Source of the DNA: Varanus komodoensis
Lineage: Eukaryota; Chordata; Lepidosauria; Squamata; Varanidae
NCBI RefSeq assembly: GCF_004798865.1
Contig: NW_025336087.1
Location: forward strand, 13,312,686-13,376,685
Length of the DNA stretch: 64,000 bases
Reading direction: 5' to 3'
Positions 44,426-56,225 of the stretch are shown piece after piece. The notes under the pieces were generated by a model, which had not been told where the DNA came from, did not search any database, and saw only the letters and a list, made by a program, of their open reading frames with translations. Position 1 is the stretch's first letter; every line of letters starts with the position of its first letter. A program made the position numbers and the translations under genes.

Positions 44426-45433
44426 AGACCACAGTGTAGGTCCCAAACTTATGGGAACTGTAGTACAAAGGATCCTGGTTTGCCTGTTCTTGCTGTCTGC
44501 ACTATCTATCCTACCAATGTTTAAGAGTCATTCCTGCCTTCCAAGGGATCTTGGAAATTATATTTTTGCAAACAGGGTTAGATAGGTCTATGAGAGGTTC
44601 TTCTGCTTCCTCACCCAAACTCTTTGAGAAAGAAGGCCATTATCAGATCACCACACACTGTCCTCAGTCAGCTCTGGTATTGGCAGTGTGGGTTCCTGCC
44701 CTGCCAGACCTCCCTAGTGGCTGCAAATGGGAGCTGATGCTTGAATTTCCCACAATGCACCAGCTAAATGCTACATCAAAGACCTTGGTGGCAAGCTAAC
44801 AGCAACTACAAGCCAGCTGCTACTGTGGCTGCTGCCAGTACTACATCCAGGTAAACCCAATGAGCCCACCAACAAAGGACACGGCCTGATAGAGGGTACT
44901 TTACTATGGAACCCTGCCTCCCCCACTCCCCCCAAAGTTGGAACAGAACCTGCCCATTACACCTAAATGGGTATAAAACAGTCACTGGTTTGTACCACAG
45001 AGTTATTCAAAATGGTTGGAATCTTTAGATACACAAATGCTTTGGATTGAAAGATATGGAAATGTCTGTACTGTTTTCACCATCCATGTTGGATCAGTCC
45101 AAGCATCTTCCCAGTCTACTATTTGTTCACATGGCCTACAGTTGCCCATGGGTTCATGTAAGCAGGATATAAGGATGACAGCACCCTCCTTCCCCAAGTT
45201 CCCCCCAGCTGGTGCATACAGCTTGCTTTCCTCACTGCTGCCTGTATCAGAATTTGGGTGGTGGGGAAGAAGATGGTAGGTGGGCCTTGATGAAATCCAC
45301 AGTCCCATGTCCTGACTTCCTCACAATCTGTGGTCTTCCTGGTAGCTAAGAGAATTGTCACAAGCTTATCTAAAGCTCCTACAACAGCCATTCCCAGCCT
45401 TGTCCTACCATGGAACCACAAAAATCCTCTATA
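44426..45433. other. No gene or clear repeat seen
   Basis: Overlapping frames on both strands at 45003-45421; none has a known motif. Confidence 0.4.
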
Positions 45434-45459
45434 TTTAGTTAAGCTTTAGCTTAACTAAA
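45434..45459. repeat. Perfect hairpin, 11-bp arms, 4-base loop
   Basis: tttagttaagc (45434-45444), loop ttta, gcttaactaaa (45449-45459): exact reverse complements. Confidence 0.93.
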
Positions 45460-46282
45460 GCTGGGAATAAGGTAAAGACATAATGGCAGAATTAAATATC
45501 ATGCTCTTGTAAATGTTATAGTTTGCTCATTTACATTAATGCCAAAGCTTTGCTCCTTTACGTGTGCCCAAGAATCCATGACCCTGCTAGACAATAATAA
45601 ACCCTAATCCTGAACTGTTCCTCTGTGGCTACTGAGGCACAACTTTAATTAACAAAATTGGGAATAAAGCACAAACTCCCAATTGCCTGAAATCTTTAAA
45701 GCCTATTAGAGTGTGATCTCTTTCAGTCATTCTGCCATAATTGTCAGGCTAAGCAAGAGTGATGAAATTATCCTTGTTATATCTTGCTAACCTTAAGAGG
45801 GCGTAAAGCAAATTAACTATGATTTGTATTTGCAATGTCTTCTTTCACAGTGGGTCACAGGATATAAAATGTGATTGTCTAGGAAGCTCAAAAGCAAAAA
45901 GAAAAAAGAAAAGCAAAGCAAAGAACTCCCAGCAGTAACAGGCTGTGAAATTGAATGGACTCCTACAAAGCACATTTATAGAGCAAAAAGTGGCAAAGGA
46001 GAGCAACCAGGGCAGAGAATGGTGGCAAAATGTATGTAAAAATATTGTAGCTTTTAACAAAAGATACAATCATCAAAAAGGAGGGCCATAAAATTACCTC
46101 GTATATTTTAAAGTTATTTGACTCATTACTTTTGTTGTCTGTTATCTGCATTTTGTGTAAATAAAGAAACAGAAATAAAGTCTACTGTTATAAACTAAGA
46201 TTTTTGATTCCAGGGTTGCCACAATTTGAACCAGGTATTTAATGATCTAGGTAGAGCACCTGGGCACCCTCAAACCTCAGAG
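45460..46282. other. Repeat-poor AT-rich block
   Basis: No transposon family seen. 45470-45840 has TAAT-rich and ATTA-rich words (acattaatgcc, ctttaattaac, gcaaattaactatg) and could be conserved non-coding sequence. 45890-45925 is A-rich. Confidence 0.3.
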
Positions 46283-47065
46283 GCAGAGAATGAACATAAG
46301 AGGACAGGTGCTGACCAAACCAAAAACTGATTTAGGGCACAATGGCAAGTTCAGATAGGAAAAGTCCCACAGCCGCCCGCACAGGAACTGCTGTGCCCCA
46401 AGTCCAGTGTTCTGTTTGCACAGTGACCAATTGGATGTCCACGGGAAGCTCACAAGAAGGACATGAGGCCAACCACACACTCCTGCTTGTGACCTCAACA
46501 GCTGGTATATAGAGGCATAAAGTCTCTGCTACTGGAGCTTATGTACAGCCAGCATAACTTACAGGCTTTGCTAGACTTATCATCACTGGATATATCTAAT
46601 CCCCCTCTAAAGTCATCCAAGCTAGTGCACATCACTATATCTTGCAAATTCCAGAGTTTATCTCTGTACTATAGGAAGAGCTATTCTGATCTCCTACTAT
46701 TCAACTTCCCTGGGCAATGCCAGGTTGTCCTCTGAGATCTAACTTTCTTCACACCATGCATAAATGAATATATCAGTACCAGGTCCCACCTCATCCATCT
46801 TTTTCCTAGGCTAAACCATCTAATCCTTCCTCATACATGAGCCGCTGCAGCTCCTTGATCATTTTTGTTGCTCCTTTCTGCTCATTTTCCAGCATTACAG
46901 CATCCTCTTTTTTTTAATACAGTGACCAGAACTTTATACAGTATTCCAGATGTGCTTGCACCACAGATTTGCATAAATGCATGATCATATATAGATGCCA
47001 TTGTGGTTGGCACAGAGTATAAAGCTTGTAGATTGGCAAGGCATAGTACAACACTAAGATCTGGC
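46283..47065 (-). mobile_element. CR1 LINE 3' half, minus strand, old
   Basis: Starts with atgaacataagaggacaggt (3' end), then caagtccagtgttctgtttg, acagtgaccaattggatgtc, cacgggaagctcacaagaag, ggacatgagg, then gatatatctaatccccctct, aaagtcatccaagctagtgc, ttccagagtttatctctgta, and in the coding part cttcctcatacatgagcc, ctccttgatcatttttgttg, agtgaccagaactttataca. The order matches CR1 through the 3' untranslated region and the C-terminal ORF2. It is more diverged than 23274-24690. The 3' part seems internally rearranged near 46320-46380. Confidence 0.8.
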
Positions 47066-49204
47066 CTCTCGTCTTTGCCCTCTCAGTGAAGTTACATGTC
47101 TACATGCAGTATGTGGTTCCTGCTTTTCCAGATCCTCTAACAGTGTGGAGGAGCCTGGATTAGGGCAGAGATAAATAAAGAGACTGTACCAAATAATACC
47201 AACTGCAGAAGGGGGATATAGCTATCTATCCACAAACGCGGTGGCACTACACAAACATTGCAGCAGCACAACTCTGCACACACTAACGTTTGGCAAACTG
47301 ACTGCCAGGACAGACTGTCCCTTGCCATTAAAACATTAAAGCAGGCTCCTATGATTAATAATCTCATTGAATGTAAGCACTTTGGCCATACTGAGATGTT
47401 TACTCACAAACAGTTCCTGTGCTGACCTTTGTGAGTTCTCCATTACATGTGAAAAGTAGAATCAGAAGCCACCCTCTTTGTCCCAGAATGAATCTGCTAG
47501 TTCATAGCAAGGGTTGCCTTCTTGATTGTAAGTGTGCTGGCTGAGAACCTTTGGGTACAATTATAGGTCAAAGGCTTTGTGTCCAATTCTGACACTTAGA
47601 ATTCAATGCGTAGTTCACCCTCAGGCAGTAACAAGGATGCCTGGTCATCCCCTGAGCTGAGTTCAAGAGTACTTTTATGGGCACATGACTTGTGGTTATT
47701 TTCTAATGAATGACTCTTTAGAAAATAACAAGGGGAATCCTTATTAATGGTGAAGGCTTCATCCATTATCAAAGTCCATGCCCCCAAAGAGGTCAGAAAA
47801 TGATTGAATGGAGGAGGAAATCTTATTCTAACCATCTGTCTTAATAATTCAGCATGTCAAATTCAGTTGAGAAGAAAGACTTTGTTTGGGTTCAAGCCAT
47901 TCAGGAAAGAGAGACAGCGGGGGGGGGGGGGATTTTCCTGGGAATCCCCAGGAAGAGCCTTAAGTCAAAACCCAGGAAATGTCAATTTAAATGTTCAATC
48001 TGACTAGTTCAAAGATCTTGAAAAAAAGAAAAGAAAAGATTCGTGCCTGGAAAACATGGCTCCCCTGGTGTTCTAAATTTGAAATAGATTCATACAACAT
48101 GTAGATGTATAGATAGAAGACTAGACCAGTGGCATTTGCTGTCTTCCCTAAATATGCGCTTGCCTGTGACATAGCTGGTTTCCTTACCACACCCCTTAAA
48201 GCTGACCAGAACCTCAGAGAATTAGAATATACTCCAATTCAAATAAGTCTGAGATTCTCCTTTGTCATGAGGTTTAACTTACCCTAGGATATCCCAATAA
48301 ATTAGTGGTTGCTACCACTTCCTGAATCAGCAGAGGAGTAGAACTCGAAAGTGTCTTGGGCACATAGATTTGCCTGAGATACCAAATCCTCATTCTGCCA
48401 GCTCCCAGTCCTTGCCTTCTCACACACTAAAGAGTTGAGAAATTCAGTTTCTTGGCTGAGCACCACACCATGAGAATGAGATGCATGGGTTCAGTAGTAT
48501 TCTGAATAACACATTAGCTTAACTTTAAAATGATATATTAAAATGAATACAGGGAATATAACATTAATAAATGAATAAAACTTTTAAGAAATGAACAAAA
48601 CATTTAAGGAAGCAATAGTTGAGTCATATCAAAAGGGTTCCTGGCAGAAGAACATCCAGAACACTGAGGGCCCTCAACAGCTACATCTAGCCAAGGGCTG
48701 GAAACTGGAGACTTCATACTACTCCTTTAGCCAAAAGTCTCACCTACCAGGGAGAGACTTGTTAGGTCAACAAGTACTATTTGTGCAGAAGGAAGGAAGG
48801 AACGCTGGGGATTTGGCTATAAAAATGGTCACACTCGCACATTCATATACATTTTATTGTTTAACCCATACCTTCCGAATGCTCTGTGACAACTATCTTT
48901 GACAAACATGTTTGCATTACTGCTATGGCTTTCTCCTGAGAATGCTTTGACAGAGAAAGCTTCCAAATGAGGAATCCTAGTATGTTTTTCCATTGCTTCT
49001 TCTGTCCCCCAGCTCCTACATCTGAATAATTCCATTAAGGATGAAAAGATGGAGTAGATGCACAATGACTTTTGCCTGGTACTGTTAGAAACATTTCATT
49101 GGAAAGCACCCTTACTGTTCAAACTCAAAGGTTGACTCAGAGAAAAGCCCTGGAACTTTCTCCCAGGTGCAGTTGCCATGACTGAGAGGCTATGAAGAAG
49201 GAGA
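47066..49204. other. No gene; G13 run at 47919-47931
   Basis: No family recognised. The 103-residue frame at 48591-48902 lacks a known motif. Confidence 0.45.
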
Positions 49205-49290
49205 AGTGCCACAATCCTATACATACTTCTCTGGAAGTCAGTCTGATGAAGGCAATGGGGCTTCCTTCCAAGTAGACATAAATGACTGGA
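49205..49290. mobile_element. Palindromic miniature element, decayed
   Basis: gccacaatcctatacatact and gcaatggggcttccttccaa-gtagacat are arms of the fold-back repeat seen at 6005-6125 and 25943-26060. Confidence 0.4.
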
Positions 49291-49379
49291 CTGTCTGATA
49301 TCCTTTGAAGGCTGTATAAATGCAGAATGGAAGGACTGGCTGATCCACGCTATTTATTTAATTGTTCCTTTACTTAAAA

Positions 49380-50060
49380 TGGTTTTCCAACTCTTTCAAT
49401 AAAGATTGGGGGCATTGGTAAAATTTGGCTGGGGGCAAGAACAAATAGCCTGCCTGCTAATGATAACAGGAACTGAACAGATGAGGCAGCTTTTGCTGTG
49501 GCGATAGCAAAACAGAATCAATTGCATTTTGAAACTCATGAAATAAGACTGTTGTCAGTTTGAGTGGATTTGTTTTATGTGCATACACAAGCATAAATAT
49601 TATGCAGTTTAATTTGAATGATTCTTGCATTTAGAACGCTTTCGTTTTATTGCTTTTATTTGGCATGTGTTTATTGTTATCTTTGTATGGCTTACAGCCA
49701 AAGCAATAAAATGAATTTAAACCTTTGAAAGCAAGACAGTCAGAATTTGTTGCATCCATCTGCTGCTATTATTCTCACCAAGACAATTGAGTCAGCAATC
49801 ATTTGCCTTAATTTAAATAAAACATGCATGACAGTTGTCAGCCAATACAATAGTATAGGTCAACAAGTCCTTTAACTGGATAGAAAGTTATTGCTTTACA
49901 CTGCTGGAGAAATATGTCTGTATTTGCTGTAGAGAGGCAATCATTGAATTGATAATGCTTCAGAGCTAATGCAAAATGTCACAAAGCTATGAAGGAAGGC
50001 ATAGCCCAGATGATTGATTTGAACACAATATAAATGTTGATTGTTTTTCTTTAAAAATTT
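49380..50060. other. Repeat-free AT-rich block, candidate conserved non-coding element
   Basis: No transposon words over nearly 700 bp, flanked by repeat-bearing DNA. Homeodomain- and SOX-like words are frequent (ctgctaatgataac, atgcagtttaatttgaatg, gccttaatttaaat, gctaatgcaaaatg). The look is that of developmental enhancers in gene deserts, but sequence from one species cannot show conservation. Confidence 0.3.
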
Positions 50061-50734
50061 TGAATCTTAACAAATGTTAAGTAAGTTTCCATCCTGCTTT
50101 GCCTCCCATTCATCATTTTCAAACCAGAGCAATTCCAGTCGCTATCAGCACTGCTAGGACTTTTTTCTGCCAAGTATATCTTTCTGCATATCTAATATAA
50201 TTCTTGCTACACCTGTTACTAGAATATCTTTAATAAAGTTGGTTGGGAAAAGAAAATATAATAAAAGAACACCTTTATCCACCAAAACTCACCTCCATAT
50301 ACCTGACTTTTGTTTTTAAAAAAATGAAGAAAAACAAATAAAATTTCGTTTCATTTTCATGGCAGGGCCTGCATCCTAAATCTGCAGTTCCCTTTAACTT
50401 TAATTTCGATTGAGTCATGCAATACCTGTAAAAAGTCACTCCTCCTGTCAAGTCACTGAGCAGTGGGGCTCCTGGACTCCACCAATTCCCTACTCCATCT
50501 GTAGCCTTCTGTGGAAAATTCCATCTGTCCTAGGGCTCCCTAATGCCATGAGCAGGCGTGGAGGCTGTAGAGGAAAGGGGGAAGCAGGAAAGCACAATTC
50601 CATGAACCTGAACTCTGTTCTGTTCATGGAAGAAAGGGCAGCATCCACACCAATGTCTTCAGGTAACCAGTATCGCAGCTACACCAGGGTTTTATAGCTG
50701 TTCTGGGTCTGTGGGCACATTTGCAACTTGAGAA
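50061..50734. other. No gene or clear repeat seen
   Basis: AT-rich to 50400, then mixed; the 95-residue frame at 50410-50697 has no known motif. Confidence 0.4.
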
Positions 50735-50900
50735 AAGCTGTAGATGCTGCTCAGTGGGTGAGTTTGGGCCATTCATGGACTGTCAACCTTACCTACCTCA
50801 CAGGACTTCTGTTATTATAAAAAGGAGAGGAAGAGGTAAGCTGCCTTCTGTTTCATGTAAATAGAAAAAAGGCAGAATATAAATGTATGACTGAATACAT
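50735..50900 (+). mobile_element. MIR-like SINE, plus strand, 5' incomplete
   Basis: gctcagtgggtgagtttggg, ccattcatggactgtcaacc, ttacctacctcacaggactt, ctgttattataaaaaggaga and aaaggcagaatataaatgta: core and tail of a MIR-like SINE. The tRNA-like head is not clear. Confidence 0.52.
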
Positions 50901-53529
50901 TAATTAATATATTTGAGTGCTTTGCTTTTGAATGCAAACCAATGGAATTTTCCACTATGCCTAGTTTCTGAAATGGGGTCATTTGGCCTTTAAAGCATGC
51001 AGATAAGTTGCACCTGTGTGCACTGAAGCAAGGCCTCTGGGGTTCCATGGGACTGACCACCAGGGACCATCAGGTTCCTTAGAGTTCCCCCTCCAAGGCT
51101 GTAGGCAATACTACAACCTTAAAAGGGAGCTCTGGAATCCAGTCCCACCCAACTCCACTGCAGTGGACAGAACCTCCCCAGCTGCTTCCTGAGGCTGCAG
51201 GAAGGTCAGAAACGGGCTGTTCCAATGGGGTGTGGAAAGGGAGAAGAGGCCAGGATATGAGGAATACTATGGCCTCTCCAGCCCCAGCCTCCACCTCTCC
51301 TCCTGCCTGTCAGCAGGACCCTGGCAAGGCCCTGGAAATATGGAAGCCTCTGAGTTTGGTGGCTTCCGTACAACAAGGGTGCAACCCACAGGACTGTGCC
51401 ACAAAATAACTTAGAACCATTTTGCATACTCTGTGTATGAAAGCCCCATGGTCATGCTGCAAGGCACTTAGAAAACACATAACTGTAAAACAAACAAACA
51501 AAATCCAAACTGGTTAATCTATTAAAACACCAAAACACTTCATGACATGTGCCTTTTGCAACTATGAAGGAAGTGTGAAATAATAATTTAATAAGCAAAA
51601 GGATTCTTGGAAGGAAAAGCCATCTTCTTTTTTCAGGTTCCTTCCCTAGTACTATAGCAGCCTCAAAAACTTCCTAAACTCTCACCTTCACTGATTAACA
51701 TTTGGCCCTGTGAATAATTGACTGGTTTAAACTTGCACCTGTCAATGAAATATCTTTCCCATGCATGCTACAATTTTCCATGAGTTCACTCTCTTTTCCC
51801 TGCCAGATGCTTTCCCCCCAAAACTTCCCCAAACTTGCTTTCTAGTCGATGGAGTTCCAAACCACAGAGTAAAAACTGGAGGGAAATAAAAGCATCTGAG
51901 GGGTATTTTTAAGTGGGGCGTAACTGGCAAAAGAAGGGTTAAACATTTCTTCCTTCCTCTCCTTCTCCAATGTAAATTTTCCCCGGGGTGGGGGGACTTT
52001 GCAGCAGAAAAGGCATTATCCAGATTTGTGCAACGTATAAAAATAAGTTTGTTGATAAATTTATTCTAGATTAAATATGTGGTAATAATGTGGTAATGAA
52101 ATGCATTGACATTATTGATCTCAGGTTCTATTTTTGGTAAATGATGCAAGCATTTAAGGATATCGATCCTTGGTTTTCAAAGTACCACTGTCTAAACTGC
52201 AGCATTTGGATACCTTGTTCATTCTTTCTTTTCCCACCCCACCTGTTCCCATCTCCCCTTTCAAGATAAGCTCTTCTAGTTACCGAAACAAGTCTACTTT
52301 GGAGGATTAGCCATGATTAAGGTGTGTGGTCATGATTGAAAACTTCTGTGCTAGTCATAACAGTCTAGACTGCCAAGGGAAACTGAAACTGAATGCCTAG
52401 GCAGGGCCAAAGAACTTCTGGTGAACTTTCCAGAACAAAGATGAAATGGGCAATAAATATCAAGGACAAGGTTCAAAGACTTACTTTTTCTCTTATTGAT
52501 TATTAAGTCTTTTGAACTCACAGCTACCTTGTATCAGTGATATTAATGACCTTCTTTCCGTGGATAATTCTTCTGAAGACATCAGGTTAAATTGGAATGC
52601 TTCGGAAAGCTATATACTCTACCCTCTGGGTTTTTAGATTATTTGCAAAATGGAAGATGCTCTCTTGATTAAGGGTTGGTTCTCAAATTCCCTGTAGCAA
52701 TGAAAAGGATAACTGAGTATGGATTCTCCACCATCATGTCAGGCCAAGCATGCTTTCTACTGTCCAGATAGGTCTGTGTGCCCATGGACCCCAGTGCAAG
52801 TGCACATACTGTAGTAGCAGGTATTTTGTCTGTCTCCTGCTTATGGGGGTAACAACAAGCACCACTTCTACTTATGTATATTATGTAGCAATAGGGGAGA
52901 AGGTGATTCAGTTCTCATGCTAATTCAAATTTAGCCATCCTTTTAAACTTATATCCAAACCAAAACTCAGTTAACCTCTGAAAATTGCATTTCTCTAAGT
53001 TTGGTAATGGAGTTCTCTACTTTTTAATAAAAATGTATGAAATGCATATAGTTGCACTAAGAATGTTTGGGAAAGAATCATATTTAGAAAACAATTGCTT
53101 GCACAATATGTTAGGCAATGTTGATTCAACAAATGGAGACATTTGGAGAATTTGGGAGAAATGTGCACAACAATGGGGGTGAGATTCCATATCTCATGCT
53201 GTGCCAATACTCCACCTGCCTTTCCTTATCCTCTTCATTCCCAAGCAAAAAAGGCAGTCAGTTTTCTGTAGGACAGTTGAGAATTTTGGGAAAAGGGTTC
53301 ATTTCCCACCTTACTCTGGAAGTGGCTGTACTGGTTCATTTTTCTGCTGTTCCGTCCTTGCAGCATCCCTGGCTGCTTGCATGTTCTGAAAGGCCCCTTG
53401 GGTGATTTAAGCAGGACTTCACCCTGTGAGGCTTTCCAACGCTGCTAACAGCTGAGTGGGACTTCTTTGTCATCTTCTTCTGACTTTTAACAACAGCAAA
53501 ATAAAACCAAAGATGCTCAACTCCCAGGT
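50901..53529. other. No gene or clear repeat seen
   Basis: 51080-51400 is GC-richer with overlapping frames and no known motif. 52320-52560 is repeat-poor. Nothing is assigned. Confidence 0.4.
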
Positions 53530-53692
53530 TTATGGTAATATTTTAATTGGACCTGTGTTTTATATTGCATTGCTGATCTTTTATATATTATTTTTCATAG
53601 TGTATATCATATTTAATCTTTTCTAAAGTGCCCGAGAGTTTTGGCTAACGAGCAGTATAGAAATTTAGTGAATGAAATGAATGAATGTCAAC
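53530..53692 (+). mobile_element. L2-type LINE 3' end with (GAAT)n tail
   Basis: ggtaatattttaattggacc, tttctaaagtgcccgagagt, ggctaacgagcagtatagaa and gaatgaaatgaatgaatg follow the L2 3' end (hinge with xxGCCxxGAG, then GGxGGTATAxAA and a short tandem tail). Confidence 0.55.
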
Positions 53693-53748
53693 AACCTCCA
53701 AGCCACTGATCCCTCTGCTTAGAATTCTTTGACTTTCAACCAGATAAA

Positions 53749-54186
53749 AAGGTAAAGGTAAAGGTTTTCCTTGACATTAAGTCCAGTCATGTCTGACTCT
53801 ATGGGGCGGTGCTCATCTCCATTTCCTAGCCGAGGGAGCCAGCGTTTGTCTGCAGACAGTCTCCATGGTCATGTGGCCGGCATGACTAAACACTGAAGTG
53901 CACGGAATGCTGTTACCTGCCCACCGAAGTGGTACCTTTTTATCTACTTGCATTTGCATGCTTTCAAACTGCAAGGTTGGCAGGAGCTGGGATGGAGCAA
54001 TGGGAACCTGCCCACCGAAGTAGTACCTTTTTATCTACTTGCATTTTCAAGCTTTAGAACTGCAAGGTTGGCAGGAGCTGGGACAGAGCAGCGGGAACTC
54101 ACTCCATTGTGCAGATTCGAACCGGCGACCTTTCGATCAACCAGCCCAGAAGCACAGTGGTTTAAACCACTGCACCACCTGCAGTC
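53749..54186 (-). mobile_element. Sauria-type tRNA SINE with BovB-like 3' tail
   Basis: On the minus strand the head is tRNA-like: A-box region tggtgcagtgg (54168-54178) and B-box ggttcgaatct (54113-54123). The middle includes gccggccacatgaccatgg. The 3' end has agagtcagacatgactgga, like the BovB terminal sequence, and a (CCTTTA)n tail at 53749-53762. It is flanked by the 9-bp direct duplication ccagataaa at 53740-53748 and 54187-54195. This SINE group is thought to be moved by the BovB LINE. An internal 91-bp duplication makes this copy longer than usual. Confidence 0.88.
53917..54098 (-). repeat. 91-bp tandem duplication inside the SINE
   Basis: The stretch that starts with ctgcccaccgaagtggtacc at 53917 recurs at 54008 with about five differences (for example gaagtagtacc, ttttcaagctttagaa). 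Only one such unit is expected in this SINE family. Confidence 0.9.
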
Positions 54187-54439
54187 CCAGATAAACCAGA
54201 TAGCCTATCTAATAGAGGATACCTTCACACAGAGGTCTGTCTTTTGCCAGCTCTCCAAAATTAGAAGATTGTCCTTGGCAAAGCAGGATGCCTGGCCACC
54301 TGAACAGGAGCTGACCTGTTCCTGTTGCACCTGGGAATCAGTTATGAAGTGCCAGATCATATCAGGCACGCTGCTCCATCAACCTGCTTAATTCTAGTGA
54401 GTGGATGGATGATCTCAGGAGCTTCCCATCACCCTGCCT
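54187..54439. other. No gene or clear repeat seen
   Basis: Short unassigned sequence between two SINEs. Confidence 0.4.
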
Positions 54440-54640
54440 ACTACAGAAATCCCACTATGGGTTCGAGGCCCACTTGGCCATGAATCCCACTGGGTGGCAT
54501 TGGGCCAGTCAATACCTAACCTACCCCACAAGGTTGAGGGTAAAATGGAGAGCAGGAGAACCTTGCAAATCACCCTGGGTTCCTTGCAAGAGTAAAAAAG
54601 AGGGCTGTAAATGCAATGTGAAAATAATAATAATATGCAC
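54440..54640 (+). mobile_element. MIR-like SINE, plus strand
   Basis: B-box-like tatgggttcgaggccca near 54457-54473, then atgaatcccactgggtggca, ttgggccagtcaatacctaa, cctaccccacaaggttgagg, and the tail ggttccttgcaagagtaaaa with (AAT)n at 54625-54636. The tail is almost identical to that of 59756-59957, so both belong to one subfamily. Confidence 0.65.
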
Positions 54641-54844
54641 TCCCTCATGAAATGCTACCAAGAAAAAGCAGGCATAGTAAAAGAGATGTACACTTTTGTC
54701 ATGATTCATTCAGTCCTGAAAAATCAGAGTTCTGAACAGCTTTGGAAGTGAGGAGCCAGCCCCTTTGCTGCAAAGGGTTACCCTCTAACTCAGGGTGGGC
54801 AATGCGGATGATGCCAGGGTCTCGGCACACTTAGCACTCTCCTT

Positions 54845-54935
54845 CCTGCTCTTCTCATTATGTGGTGGATTTATTTATTTAATTCCATTTCTATGGTGCC
54901 CCATAACCCAAAGGTTCTCTGGGTGGCTTACAGGG
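54845..54935 (-). mobile_element. L2-related 3' tail, minus strand
   Basis: tttatttatttaattccatt, tctatggtgccccataaccc and ttctctgggtggcttacagg are the reversed end of an L2-like element. Confidence 0.45.
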
Positions 54936-56225
54936 ATTTAGGATCCCTAGGTCTGGTGATTGAAATCTTTATCTTCTGTTGAGGAGCCGGGAGCTCAGGA
55001 TGCACTTCAGGTTCCGTTGTCAGCACCCTGTGCACACCCCGGCTGGCACAGTTCCCATTCTGAGTTCACACAGATCTTGGAAGATGTGCTTTTCTGCTTT
55101 ATCTTCAAAGGAGACTGTGTTGTCACCTGCCTTAGGTTTTACCTGCCAATTAAAGCAGGACAGGCTGCCTTTGATGTTTTAAGATTGACAGGAAGCCTAG
55201 AATGGTCGTGCTGCTTTCATGCCGTGTTAAGAAAATGCTGAGCACTCAAAGCCTTTGAAAGCAGACTGTTTTGTGTGCCCCCTCCCCAATACTCCAGCCC
55301 TTGAGAACTTCCAGGTTTAGTTTCCCTCAGGTAAAGGAACTTACAAAGTCTTTGTAATATGTGCCTTACTTATAAACTGAAAAAATATCTTATGAGATGG
55401 AAAAAGGCAGTCCTCCTGCAAATTCTACCCTCATATCCCCAGAGTAAGACCCCCACCCCCAAAGGTACTGCAGCCAACCCACAGTGTGTGCGTTCTCTCT
55501 CTATCTTGCTCATCTTCAAAATTGCCAGCTTCTGTTTCACACATAAAACACCTTGGTAAACTAACCAAGTAAAGTCCAAAAGCTCACCAAAGAGAGTGTA
55601 TGATTCAACAGACTGATACTGGACAAATAGAAATTCCTGGTGCTCCTTTTTGAATCCACATTTCTCATGAACAAGAAGACAAGAAGGTGACATGTCTAAT
55701 CAGTAATTCCGTTGTCCCATCGTGACCTAAGTTAGGTCTCTTGCTCAGTAGTCGGTAAATATCCTAGATGGCAAAAGAAAGGATTGTTTGTAACTTGAAT
55801 TGTGAAAGATTAGATGCCAGAAAATAAGAATGTTTTCAGGAGACCCTTTCAAACCACACCACTTTGATCAATGGGCCACGTATTAGGGCTGTGAAGAGAT
55901 TGTTGTCTCTTGGGCTTTCATGCTTACAGATTTGTTATTCATCTTCAAAAATCCAAATCCATTTTAGGCCCCATACATTGCAATCTAATCTGCTTTAGTT
56001 CTCTTTATCTGGCTGAGCTAATATTGATTCAGTGTATCTAAAATAATCTTAGAGAACTGGTTATATAATGTAATGCTTTAAACCTAAAATGATCCATGAA
56101 TTGGATCAAAGAAGAATTCAGTGGGTAATTTGTGAGATCCTAACAGATGCCATGGAGACCACCCCACAGCAAAACCTTTTCTTGAATAGCTATCCTGCGA
56201 TGTAAAAATATGACATCCTAGTTGG
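54936..56225. other. No gene or clear repeat seen
   Basis: No family recognised; 55870-56060 is AT-rich and repeat-poor. Confidence 0.4.

Noticed and set aside
54113-54178. tRNA gene on the minus strand
   Set aside because: A-box and B-box are those of the SINE head; the body continues into the SINE and no full cloverleaf is kept.
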